DNA of 48,132 nucleotides, from contig CAKPDW010000004.1 in the NCBI GenBank assembly GCA_934149115.1, positions 1 through 48,132 on the forward strand, given 5' to 3'. This DNA is from an uncultured Clostridia bacterium. GTDB taxonomy: Bacteria; Bacillota; Clostridia; TANB77; CAG-508. Below are positions 1 to 7,401 of this stretch, one piece after another; positions within the stretch are counted from its first letter, which is position 1; each line of letters opens with the position of its first letter. Under the pieces are notes generated by a model. The model did no database searches. It was not told the DNA's origin and saw only the letters and a program-made list of their open reading frames with translations. Made by a program: the position numbers and the translations under genes.

Positions 1-936
1 GTAGATGATCATTTAATGCATACAACAATAGTTACTCGTAGTGATGAATGGCTATCATCTGTACCACTTCACATTCAATTATTTAGAATTCTTGGTTTCA
101 AAGTTCCCAAATTCGCACATACTGCTCCATTAGAAAAAAAAGAGAATGGTGGTAGAAGAAAATTAAGTAAAAGAAAGGATCCAGAAGCTGCAGTATCTTA
201 TTATACAGAAGTTGGTATACCAAAAGAAGCTTTAAAAGAGTACTTAATGAATATTGCTAATTCAAATTTTGAAATGTGGAGAAAACAAAACCCAGATAAA
301 GATATGATGAAAGATTTTGAATTTCATCTAAATAAGATGGGTGTAAGTGGTGCATTATTTGATATGGTAAAATTATTAGATGTAGCTAAAGGTGTTATAT
401 CTAAGTTTACAGCACAAGAGGTATATGATTTTTCATATGCTTGGGCAGAGAAATTTGATCCAGAATTAAAAGAAATGCTTGATGATAAAGAATATTCTTT
501 GAAAGTTCTAGGTATTGAAAGAGGAAATGTTAAACCAAGAAAAGATATTGCAAAATGGTCAGATGTTAAAAATATAATTTATTACATGTATCCTGAAAAG
601 TTTGCTAAAAATACTGAGTTTGAATATCAAAAAATTACTGATGAAGATGAAATAAAAAAGATTATATCTGAGTATGTAAATAATTATTTTGACATTAATG
701 ATGATAAACAAACATGGTTTAATAAAATGAAAGATTTATCTGAAAAACTTGGATATGCAAGAGAGGTAAAACAATACAAAGCAGAACCAGAAAAATATAA
801 AGGTCATGTTGGTGATATAAGTACTGTAATAAGAGTTACATTAACAGGAAGATCTAATACACCAGATCTTTATGAAATTATTGAAGTTTTAGGAGAAGAA
901 GAAGTAAAGAATAGATTGGAAGCTAAAGCAAAATAA
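1..936 (+). CDS. gltX: Glutamate--tRNA ligase, 3' part (5' end outside window)
   Basis: Charges tRNA with glutamate in the cytoplasm. The reading frame is open from base 1, so the start lies upstream; 311 residues are visible. The class I aminoacyl-tRNA synthetase KMSKS-type loop is clear as KLSKRK at visible residues 54-59. It is followed by the sequence typical of the clostridial long GluRS form (DPEAAVSYYTEVGIPKEA). The N-terminal HIGH motif is outside the window. The remainder is the helical anticodon-binding region. The stop is 17 bases before the DUF951 gene, which has its own AGGAG site, so the two are probably co-transcribed. The amino-acid assignment (Glu rather than Gln) rests on family resemblance and is fairly secure. 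Confidence 0.9.
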   Translation, partial: VDDHLMHTTIVTRSDEWLSSVPLHIQLFRILGFKVPKFAHTAPLEKKENGGRRKLSKRKDPEAAVSYYTEVGIPKEALKEYLMNIANSNFEMWRKQNPDKDMMKDFEFHLNKMGVSGALFDMVKLLDVAKGVISKFTAQEVYDFSYAWAEKFDPELKEMLDDKEYSLKVLGIERGNVKPRKDIAKWSDVKNIIYYMYPEKFAKNTEFEYQKITDEDEIKKIISEYVNNYFDINDDKQTWFNKMKDLSEKLGYAREVKQYKAEPEKYKGHVGDISTVIRVTLTGRSNTPDLYEIIEVLGEEEVKNRLEAKAK

Positions 937-953
937 TTTTAGGAGAAATTATT

Positions 954-1127
954 ATGGAATATAATGTTGGAGATATAGTTATAACTAAAAAGCAACATCC
1001 TTGCGGTAGTAAGGAATGGAAGATTGTTCGAGTTGGTGTTGACTTTAAACTTGAATGTTTGGGTTGTGGTCATGTTATAATGTTAGAAAGACCAAAGGCA
1101 TTAAAGATTATAAAAAAGAAAAAATAG
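954..1127 (+). CDS. DUF951 family small protein
   Basis: A 57-residue basic protein, too short for many gene finders. It starts MEYNVGDIVITKKQHPCGSK and contains a CGSKEW motif and a later CLGCGH motif, the conserved features of the DUF951 family, which has no established function. The paired cysteines suggest metal or nucleic-acid binding, but that is inference. The start is fixed by AGGAG eight bases upstream. It follows gltX closely. A CGG trinucleotide is present but out of frame (tgc ggt). Confidence 0.85.
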   Translation: MEYNVGDIVITKKQHPCGSKEWKIVRVGVDFKLECLGCGHVIMLERPKALKIIKKKK

Positions 1128-1163
1128 ATTCAATTAAGTGTGGGAAGATGCTTAAAAATGTGG

Positions 1164-1169
1164 TATAAT
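1164..1169 (+). promoter_or_regulatory. Extended -10 promoter for the gene at 1201
   Basis: TATAAT preceded by TGG (an extended -10, TGn) lies about 30 bases before the start codon. No good -35 hexamer is visible 17 bases upstream. An AGGAGG ribosome site follows at 1188-1193. Confidence 0.55.
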
Positions 1170-1200
1170 AAAAAGGCACAATATTTTAGGAGGTGATGAA

Positions 1201-1497
1201 ATGTTTCGGAAAAAAAACAAAAAGAAAAAAGACACTAGAAAAAAGATTACCGAAACATTGACCGTCAATGGGTATGATGTAGTGATACATTCAAATATAC
1301 CAATTGATAAAAAAGGGCTGAAAACCCAAATTGCTGAATATGCTACGAGTGCTGCTCACTGTGAGGAGGAACTGGATGTCGTTGCTGCACTTGTCAATAT
1401 CGATTTTTTTAAGGGAATGGTGAAAGTCATTATTGAAAAAATTGATGAAGGAACTTTATTTATAAAAATCTTTAAAAAAGATAAGAAAAAGAAATAA
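1201..1497 (+). CDS. Unknown 98-residue basic protein with CGG at codon 3
   Basis: I do not recognise this protein. Lys/Arg-rich tails (MFRKKNKKKK at the start, KKDKKKK at the end) flank a compact, probably folded middle. The start has a textbook AGGAGG seven bases upstream. The gene has its own promoter and a perfect terminator, so it is a single-gene unit. Codon use differs from its neighbours: ACC, GTC, CTG and ATC are frequent where neighbours use ACA, GTT, TTA and ATA, which suggests foreign origin or a special expression class. Codon 3 is CGG, one of only two in-frame CGG codons in the window not explained by a frameshift. A +1 skip there would end translation after 20 residues, so either CGG is read here or expression is limited by it. 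Confidence 0.75.
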   Translation: MFRKKNKKKKDTRKKITETLTVNGYDVVIHSNIPIDKKGLKTQIAEYATSAAHCEEELDVVAALVNIDFFKGMVKVIIEKIDEGTLFIKIFKKDKKKK

Positions 1498-1514
1498 TTA
1501 GTATATTGTGCATG

Positions 1515-1550
1515 AAAAGAGCTTTGTTGGGATTCCAACAAAGCTCTTTT
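1515..1550. terminator. Bidirectional terminator hairpin
   Basis: Perfect 16-base arms (AAAAGAGCTTTGTTGG and its complement) around a GATT loop. They end in TTTT on either strand, so the hairpin can serve both the gene at 1201 and the convergent engB unit. Confidence 0.9.
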
Positions 1551-1572
1551 AAATACAAGTTTATATAATAAT

Positions 1573-1672
1573 GCACAGAAATTTGTGTTGCAAATTTCAC
1601 ACACGAATAAGGATGTGGACTTGAAAAAGTTGTAATAAGTGCAATTGTTATTAATGTATGCTTTTGTTTTTA
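1573..1672. repeat. Dispersed intergenic repeat, copy 1
   Basis: A GAAATTT / AAATTTC hairpin (1578-1598) is followed by ACACACGAATAA. About 35 bases later comes AAGTGCAA..TTATTAATGT.TGCTTTTGTTTTTA. The same layout recurs at 33648-33745, and its first part recurs at 8761-8803. It overlaps the last bases of engB and lies between convergent genes. Confidence 0.6.
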
Positions 1673-2251
1673 ATTAATAAAATTTTCAATGTTATTCCAT
1701 ACTTCATCAGTATAAATTTTTCTTTCTGCTGAAAATGGTAATAGAGTAGTAAATGATAATCCTAAAAATTCTTTAATTTTTTCTAATTCATTATCAACTT
1801 TTGTAATAGCAATTTTATCTGCTTTGTTTGCAATAAGCATAAATGGAAGATTAGTTTTTTTTATATAGTGCAACATATGAACATCGTCTGATGTTGGATT
1901 ATGACGTATGTCTAGTAAAAGGATTATAAGAGCAATGTTTTGACATTTTTCTAAATAATCTTCAATAAATATTCCCATATTTGTTTGTTCAACTTTACTT
2001 AATTTGCTATATCCATATCCAGGTAAATCAACAAAATAGAAATTTTCATCAATATTATAAAAGTTAATTTGTCGTGTTTTCCCTGGTGTATTACTTGTTC
2101 TAGCTAAGGATTTTCTGTTTAGCATTGTGTTAATAAATGATGATTTTCCAACATTTGATTTTCCAACAAGGACTATTTGTGGTAAATCATTTTTTGGATA
2201 TTGAGCTGGTTTTACAGCAGATATTTCAAATTTTGGATTTTTAATAATCAT
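1670..2251 (-). CDS. engB: Ribosome biogenesis GTPase EngB (YsxC/YihA)
   Basis: A small TRAFAC-class GTPase needed for late assembly of the large ribosomal subunit. The 193 residues match the usual length. The nucleotide-binding motifs are in order: G1 GKSNVGKSS near residue 30, a G2-region threonine in NTPGKTRQ, G3 DLPGYG near 75 and G4 NKAD near 142, with a FSAE G5-like segment near the end. It is the third gene of the minus-strand unit DUF1653-serS-engB, 42 bases after serS, so it probably shares the T-box-controlled transcript. It ends beside the dispersed repeat and terminator at 1515-1550. Confidence 0.95.
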   Translation of the reverse strand: MIIKNPKFEISAVKPAQYPKNDLPQIVLVGKSNVGKSSFINTMLNRKSLARTSNTPGKTRQINFYNIDENFYFVDLPGYGYSKLSKVEQTNMGIFIEDYLEKCQNIALIILLLDIRHNPTSDDVHMLHYIKKTNLPFMLIANKADKIAITKVDNELEKIKEFLGLSFTTLLPFSAERKIYTDEVWNNIENFIN

Positions 2252-2293
2252 AATAATTTCTCCGTTTCTATTTTATACAATAGGAATTTTGTA

Positions 2294-3580
2294 TTATGCT
2301 TTTGGTTTTAAGATTTCGATTCCACCCATATATGGTCTTAAAACTTCTGGAATTGTTATAGATCCATCTTTTTGATAGTGATTTTCCAAAAATGCAATTA
2401 ACATACGTGGAGGAGCGACTACTGTATTGTTTAATGTATGTGCATAATAATTTCCTTTTTCACCTTTTATACGAATTCCAAGTCTTCTTGCTTGTGCGTC
2501 TGTTAGATTAGAACAACTTCCAACTTCAAAATATTTTTGTTGACGTGGACTCCATGCTTCAACATCACATGATTTTGCTTTTAAATCTGCTAAATCTCCA
2601 GAACAGCACTCTAATGTTCTAACAGGTATTTCCATACTTCTGAATAATTCTACAGTGTATTTCCACATTTTTTCATACCATTTCCAAGATTCATCTGGTT
2701 CACAGACAACAATCATTTCTTGTTTTTCAAATTGGTGAATTCTATAAATACCACGTTCTTCTATACCGTGTGCGCCTTTTTCTTTTCTAAAACATGGAGA
2801 ATATGAAGTCATTGTATAAGGAAGATTTGCTTTATTTAGGATTTGTTCTTTAAATTTTCCAATCATAGAGTGTTCACTTGTTCCAATTAAATATAAATCT
2901 TCACCTTCGATTTTATACATCATTGCATCCATTTCTTCAAAACTCATAACGCCAGTAACAACGTCTGATCTAATCATATAAGGTGGTATGCAATAAGTAA
3001 ATCCTTTATTAATCATGAAATCTCTAGCATAAGATAGGACAGCTGAATGTAATCTAGCTATATCTCCAACTAGGTAATAAAATCCATTTCCTGCAACTCT
3101 ACGAGCAGCATCTAAATCAATTCCTGCTAAGCTTTCCATTATGTCTGTATGGTATGGAATTTCGTAATCTGGAACTACTGGCTCACCAAATTTTTCATTT
3201 TCTACATTTTCATTATCATCTTTGCCTATTGGAACTGATTCGTGCATGATGTTAGGGATTTTCATCATAATGTTTGTAACTTTTTCTGAATATTCATTTT
3301 CTAATTTTTCATTTTTTGTAAGTTCATCATTAATTTTTTTAACTTCAGCTTTTACTTTTTCGGCTTCATCTTTTTTTCCCTCACGCATTAATCCACCAAT
3401 TTGTGTACTTAGTGAATTTCTTTGAGCTCTTAACTCATCTCCATGAAGTTTTAATTCTCTGTTTTTGTTATCAAGTTCGATTACTTCATCAACAAGAGGT
3501 AGTTTGTGCATTTGAAATTTTTTCTTAATATTTTCTTTTACTATATCAGGGTTTTCTCTTAAAAATTTAATATCAATCAT
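2294..3580 (-). CDS. serS: Serine--tRNA ligase
   Basis: Charges tRNA-Ser with serine. The 428 residues match the normal length. An N-terminal long coiled-coil arm covers roughly residues 25-105 and is rich in K and E. The class II catalytic domain follows, with motif 2 at CFRKEKGAHG (around residue 265) and motif 3 near the end (NNTVVAPPRMLIAFLENH). It lies 17 bases after the DUF1653 gene and is preceded by a GGAG-type site. The upstream T-box leader with a UCU specifier gives regulation by uncharged tRNA-Ser. Its only CGG triplet is out of frame (cac ggt). Confidence 0.97.
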   Translation of the reverse strand: MIDIKFLRENPDIVKENIKKKFQMHKLPLVDEVIELDNKNRELKLHGDELRAQRNSLSTQIGGLMREGKKDEAEKVKAEVKKINDELTKNEKLENEYSEKVTNIMMKIPNIMHESVPIGKDDNENVENEKFGEPVVPDYEIPYHTDIMESLAGIDLDAARRVAGNGFYYLVGDIARLHSAVLSYARDFMINKGFTYCIPPYMIRSDVVTGVMSFEEMDAMMYKIEGEDLYLIGTSEHSMIGKFKEQILNKANLPYTMTSYSPCFRKEKGAHGIEERGIYRIHQFEKQEMIVVCEPDESWKWYEKMWKYTVELFRSMEIPVRTLECCSGDLADLKAKSCDVEAWSPRQQKYFEVGSCSNLTDAQARRLGIRIKGEKGNYYAHTLNNTVVAPPRMLIAFLENHYQKDGSITIPEVLRPYMGGIEILKPKA

Positions 3581-3597
3581 TATTAATCTCCTTTCAA

Positions 3598-3861
3598 TTA
3601 TCCTTTTATATAATTTTTTGTTAGATTTTCACATAATTCAAATCTATGTGTTTGACCTGTTATGTTGTCAGGTCTGCTTGGAATGGACTCTAAAAACATG
3701 GATTCACGTCTAATCCAAATATTTTTTTCATCATTTCTTGCGTATAAGGGTTTGTAAATAACCATTCTTTCTTGTGTTTCCGAATCATAAGCAATGTTTT
3801 CAACAAAATAATAATTTCCTTTAAAGTGTCTGTAAACTTGACCGATTTTTACTTGTTCCAT
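3598..3861 (-). CDS. DUF1653 family protein
   Basis: An 87-residue cytoplasmic protein with the DUF1653 signature: IGQVYRHFKGNYYFVENIA, then a conserved VIYKPLY and a W-IR stretch. The family has no settled function. The open frame extends 12 codons upstream, but the start MEQVKIG is chosen because AGAAAGGA lies about 8 bases before it; the longer version has no ribosome site. It is the first gene after the T-box leader and precedes serS. That places it under serine-tRNA control, a position that may reflect read-through more than a role in translation. Confidence 0.8.
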   Translation of the reverse strand: MEQVKIGQVYRHFKGNYYFVENIAYDSETQERMVIYKPLYARNDEKNIWIRRESMFLESIPSRPDNITGQTHRFELCENLTKNYIKG

Positions 3862-3894
3862 AAAATCCATCCTTTCTAATGTGGGCAAATAAAA

Positions 3895-4109
3895 CAAAAA
3901 CCCTTATGCATTTTTGCATAAGGGCGATTATTCGCGGTACCACCTTTTTTTATAACTCTTATAGTACGATAACCTGTACAAATGGTCTAGCTTATTAGGC
4001 TAGAGGCTAAAGTGTAGATTCATAAAATGTTTTAGTCTGTTTTCACCAACCACAGATTCTCTGAATAAAACTTAGATTATTACTAGTCACTTATCGTTGC
4101 CAAATTATG
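3895..4109 (-). ncRNA. T-box leader controlling the serS unit
   Basis: The minus strand carries the 14-base T-box core GGTGGTACCGCG (complement at 3934-3945) about 80 bases before the first gene. Stem I is visible: an AAGTG/CACTT base, an AGTA motif on the 5' side of the specifier loop and GAA-UCU-A on the 3' side. The specifier is therefore UCU (Ser), in agreement with downstream serS. An apical segment with AGAGAATCTGTGGTTGGTG follows the family pattern. The variable T-box base is U, which pairs with the tRNA-Ser discriminator G only by wobble; C would be the normal match. Uncharged tRNA-Ser should stabilise the antiterminator. Confidence 0.93.
3896..3924 (-). terminator. T-box intrinsic terminator
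   Basis: CCCTTATGCA and its complement form ten-base arms around a four-base loop, followed on the minus strand by UUUUU. It competes with the antiterminator that contains the T-box core. Confidence 0.9.
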
Positions 4110-4115
4110 TATACA

Positions 4116-4144
4116 ATAATATCATGCGATTTTTTAAAAGTCAA
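4116..4144 (-). promoter_or_regulatory. Promoter of the T-box/serS unit
   Basis: Minus-strand TTGACT, 17 bases, TATTAT. It lies back to back with the plus-strand promoter at 4151-4179. Confidence 0.85.
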
Positions 4145-4150
4145 TATTTA

Positions 4151-4179
4151 TTGACAAAAAAATATAGAATGTATAGAAT
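4151..4179 (+). promoter_or_regulatory. Promoter of the DUF2207 gene
   Basis: TTGACA, 17 bases, TAGAAT. The predicted start of transcription is about 25 bases before the GTGAGG ribosome site. An intact promoter argues against this being a decaying pseudogene. Confidence 0.85.
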
Positions 4180-4213
4180 CTAATTATAATCTTTGAAAAT
4201 AGTGAGGTTTTAT

Positions 4214-6185
4214 ATGAAAAAAAGATATTTTGTTTTGTTTGTATTGTTATTTTTAGCAATAATAATAGTTCCTAAAAGTGGATATGCTGAAACATCTTCA
4301 GAAGGTGGATATACAATACAAGATTATGATATTGATATGGTTGTTAATGAAAACAATACATTTGATATTACAGAAAAGTTGACTGTAGATTTTAGTGAGG
4401 CAAGACATCGGGATATATAGAAAAATTCCATTGCAAAATAATGTAAAAAGAGCTGATGGAACAACATCAAAGAATAAAGCTACTATAACTAATATTGATG
4501 TAAACACAGATTTTAAAAAGTATAAAGAAGGTAATTATTTAGTTATAAAAATAGGTGATTCAGCTGATACAGTTAAGGGGGAGCAAGAATATATTATAAA
4601 GTATAAATATGATATAGGAAAAGATCCTTTAAAAGACAAAGATGAATTTTATTTTAATCTAATAGGTAGTGAGTGGGATACTTCGATTGAAAATGTTAGT
4701 TTTAAAATAGCTATGCCTAAAGATTTTGATGAGTCTTTACTTGGATTTTCTTCTGGAATGTTTGGTTCAACAGATGATTCCAATATTAGGTATCAAGTAA
4801 AAGATAATGTTATAACAGGTATGACTAGAAAAGGTCTTCAAGTAGGGGAGGCTTTGACTGTTAGACTTACATTACCTGAGGGATATTTTGTTGGTGCTAA
4901 AAATCATATAGACATTTTTAATTTTTTTTTAATAATATTTTGTTGTTGTTGCGTTGGATTTGTGTATTTTATATGGCGTAAATACGGCGAATCAAATGAA
5001 ATTATTGAAACAATTGAATATTATCCGCCAGACGGATATAATTCTGCTGAAGTTAGTTTCTTATATAAGGGAGCAACTGATAAAGAAGATATTGTTTCTT
5101 TATTAATTTATTTAGCTAATAAGGGTTATATAAAAATAGAGGATGGAGATAAAAAACTCTCTGCTCTTAATAAAAATAAAGGATTTAAAATTACGAAATT
5201 AAAAGATTATGATGGGCATGATGAAAATGAAAAAATGTTTTTAGATGGATTATTCAAGAGTAGTGGAACAATAGATTTCAAAAAGTATAGGGAATTGAAA
5301 AAAGAAGAAAAAGAAACTGGAGTGAAAATGTCTTATCAAGATATTCTAGATAAGACTGCTAGCGAAGATAAGAAAATTGTTGTTACTGAAGATGATTTAA
5401 GGGATAATTGTTTTTATATTGTGGTAGATAATATAAAAAAGAACATAGAATCAAAGGCAAATAAAGCAAAAATTTTTGATATGAATGCAATGTCAAAATT
5501 AAAATGGGTAATATTAACAATGGTGTTGATTGTGATATTTGGAATTTCAAAAGTTATTGTATCACAAAATGTTGGAACAAATATTTTTGAGAAAATATTA
5601 GCAATTGCGGTGTTATTTCCATTTGTAGCAGGAGGTCCTGCATGGAGTATGTATAAGAGTTATAAAAAAATGAAACATGATATTGTTTTTGAAACTGTAT
5701 TTAATGTAATTAGTATAGGGCTAATTTGTATGACGGTTATTGATAGTATATTTTCTTTTATTACATATATGTTAGCTGGGATTGCAATATTTATTATTAG
5801 TAGATTGATGAATGATATTCCTAAGAGAAATCAATATGGTAGAGAGCTTTTAGGAAGATTAAAAGGATTTAAAACTTTTTTAGAGACTGCTGAAAAGCCT
5901 AGATTGGAAATGTTAGTTGCAGAAAATCCAGAGTATTTTTATGATATTTTGCCATATACATATGCTTTAGGTGTGTCGGATGTTTGGATTAAACAATTTG
6001 AGACAATTTCAATAGTTCCACCAACATGGTATGATTCAACTTCAGATTTTGATATAAATAATTTTAGTAGTTTTTTGGATTCGACAATAAGTTCTGCTAC
6101 GTCAGTAATAACAGCTAGTTCTTCAAGTGATTCAGGTAGTTCATCAGGAGGTGGCTCTGGAGGCGGTGGAGGCGGCTCTTGGTAA
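4214..6185 (+). CDS. DUF2207 membrane protein, read through one +1 frameshift at CGG
   Basis: A predicted secreted and membrane-anchored DUF2207 protein of unknown function. The start ATG at 4214 has GTGAGG six bases upstream. A signal peptide spans residues 1-25 (ends SGYAE). In the standard reading the frame stops after 69 codons. Skipping the C at 4409 joins FSEARH to GIYRKIPL and so recreates the conserved HGIYR.IP segment of the family. The continuous product is then 656 residues. After an extracellular beta-rich domain come a membrane segment near residue 240 (FFLIIFCCCCVGFVYFIW), a cytoplasmic middle, three or four more membrane segments near 425-525, and a Gly/Ser-rich tail ending GGGGGGSW. 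The downstream 591 codons are undamaged. It is probably a single-gene unit followed by the nucleotidyltransferase 28 bases on. Confidence 0.85.
4409..4411 (+). other. +1 frameshift site 1 (CAU CGG G)
   Basis: In-frame CGG at codon 66. Reading CAU, skipping C, then GGG AUA UAU AGA restores the family motif HGIYR. Without the skip, UAG follows three codons later. Confidence 0.85.
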
Positions 6186-6213
6186 TTAGTATTTATTAAA
6201 AAGAGGTATTAGT

Positions 6214-6864
6214 ATGAAAAGATATAAGTTGGGATTAATTTGTGGAAGGTTCAGTCCAATACATAATGGACATAAAATGATAATTGATAAAAGCTTGGAA
6301 ATTTGTGATAGAACACTAGTATTTGTTGGTTCTGCTCAAGAAAGTGGTACTTTACGAAATCCTTTTTCTGCAGATTTTAGAATTGATTTATTACGAAAAA
6401 TTTATTCTGAAAATAGAAAACTGAGAATAGAAAAGCTAGATGATATGACAAATGAGTATGATATTAATTCCCTTTGGGGACAATATGTAATAGATAAAAC
6501 GATTGAGTGTGAAGGTAGAAAAGCTGATGCTATAATTTCAGGAAATGATGAAAGCAGAAAAGACTGGTTTTCGGCTGGACAAATGAAAAATGTTAAAGAA
6601 GTTTTATTAGATAGAAGAACAATTAGTATATCTGCAACGAAGTTGAGAGGTTATATATTAATTGGAGATTTGAGAGCGTGGAAAAGATATGTTCCAAATG
6701 AAATTATTCCAGAATTTGATAGAGTAAGAGAAGAATTATTAAAAAGTAAAATTTATTCATTAATTTTGGATGAAATGGGAGAAAATCTTTCAATTGAAAA
6801 TTATGAAAAAATTTATTCTATATATGAAAAAGAAGATAAAAAAATAAAAATGAGTAATATTTAA
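6214..6864 (+). CDS. NadM/NadR-like nicotinamide-nucleotide adenylyltransferase
   Basis: A 216-residue nucleotidyltransferase, probably joining NMN (or NaMN) and ATP to make NAD. The N-terminal Rossmann motif GRFSPIHNGH (residues 11-20) is the HxGH nucleotidyl-transfer site. ISATKLR near residue 142 is the matching ISxTxxR motif. The archaeal NadM-like domain is about 170 residues; here a 40-residue charged, probably helical tail is added and no NadR kinase domain follows. The start is set by AAGAGG ten bases upstream. It sits between the DUF2207 gene and a DUF2508 gene without a clear promoter of its own. Substrate preference is inferred from family only. Confidence 0.8.
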   Translation: MKRYKLGLICGRFSPIHNGHKMIIDKSLEICDRTLVFVGSAQESGTLRNPFSADFRIDLLRKIYSENRKLRIEKLDDMTNEYDINSLWGQYVIDKTIECEGRKADAIISGNDESRKDWFSAGQMKNVKEVLLDRRTISISATKLRGYILIGDLRAWKRYVPNEIIPEFDRVREELLKSKIYSLILDEMGENLSIENYEKIYSIYEKEDKKIKMSNI

Positions 6865-6901
6865 TAAAATTGAACATATAATAATGATAGGAGGATAAAA
6901 A

Positions 6902-7183
6902 ATGTACGAGTCTTATATTAAAGAAGTTCCTATCATTGATTTAAAAAAAGAGGATTATGATTATACTATTATACAGAGCATATTAGAGTCTCAAAGAAGA
7001 TTGGAGCTTGCTCATCGAAATTTTGAATATGCGAGAGGTGATTTGATTGATTATTATGCATATCAAATAAAATCTGAGCAAGCCAAAATTGATTATTTAC
7101 TTAAACAGGCAAAGGATAAAAAGATTGTTTTAAATACGGTCAATGCTAGAAAAATTGCTCAGAATAGTTTAGCTACAAATTAA
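6902..7183 (+). CDS. DUF2508 (YaaL-like) small protein
   Basis: A 93-residue, mostly helical protein. The segment SQRRLELAHRNFEYARGDLIDYYAYQIKSEQ (described by its ends, residues about 31-61) follows the DUF2508 pattern of a short alpha-hairpin with a conserved DYY. In Bacillus the yaaL gene lies beside recR and bofA; here it does not. The function is unknown. The start has AGGAGG seven bases upstream. A terminator-like hairpin follows at 7224-7265. Confidence 0.6.
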   Translation: MYESYIKEVPIIDLKKEDYDYTIIQSILESQRRLELAHRNFEYARGDLIDYYAYQIKSEQAKIDYLLKQAKDKKIVLNTVNARKIAQNSLATN

Positions 7184-7223
7184 AAATAGTGTAGTATGTT
7201 AGGAGTTATATGAATATTACTTA

Positions 7224-7265
7224 AAAAACGACATGTTTTAATTTTATTTGAAATATGTCGTTTTT
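7224..7265 (+). terminator. Terminator hairpin
   Basis: AAAAACGACAT and ATGTCGTTTTT form 11-base arms ending in a T run. It closes the 4214-7183 group. Confidence 0.8.
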
Positions 7266-7328
7266 AGTATATAATATGAAGGTTCTCCAAGCTCTCTATT
7301 GTATAAAATGACAATGCAGAGTAAAGGT

Positions 7329-7358
7329 TTGACACAATAGTTGAAATAGTGATATAAA
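7329..7358 (+). promoter_or_regulatory. Promoter of the cyclophilin gene
   Basis: TTGACA, 18 bases, TATAAA, ending about 30 bases before the GGAGG ribosome site. Confidence 0.7.
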
Positions 7359-7401
7359 ATAATTGTTAGAGTACAAAAGATATTTAATGGAGGAAAAGAG
7401 A

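Noticed and set aside
4405..4415. Simple sequencing or assembly error as cause of the DUF2207 break
   Set aside because: One such error is possible, but four breaks in three genes are all a single C before GG at an in-frame CGG. Random errors would favour homopolymer runs, which abound here and are not involved. Reads remain the decisive check.
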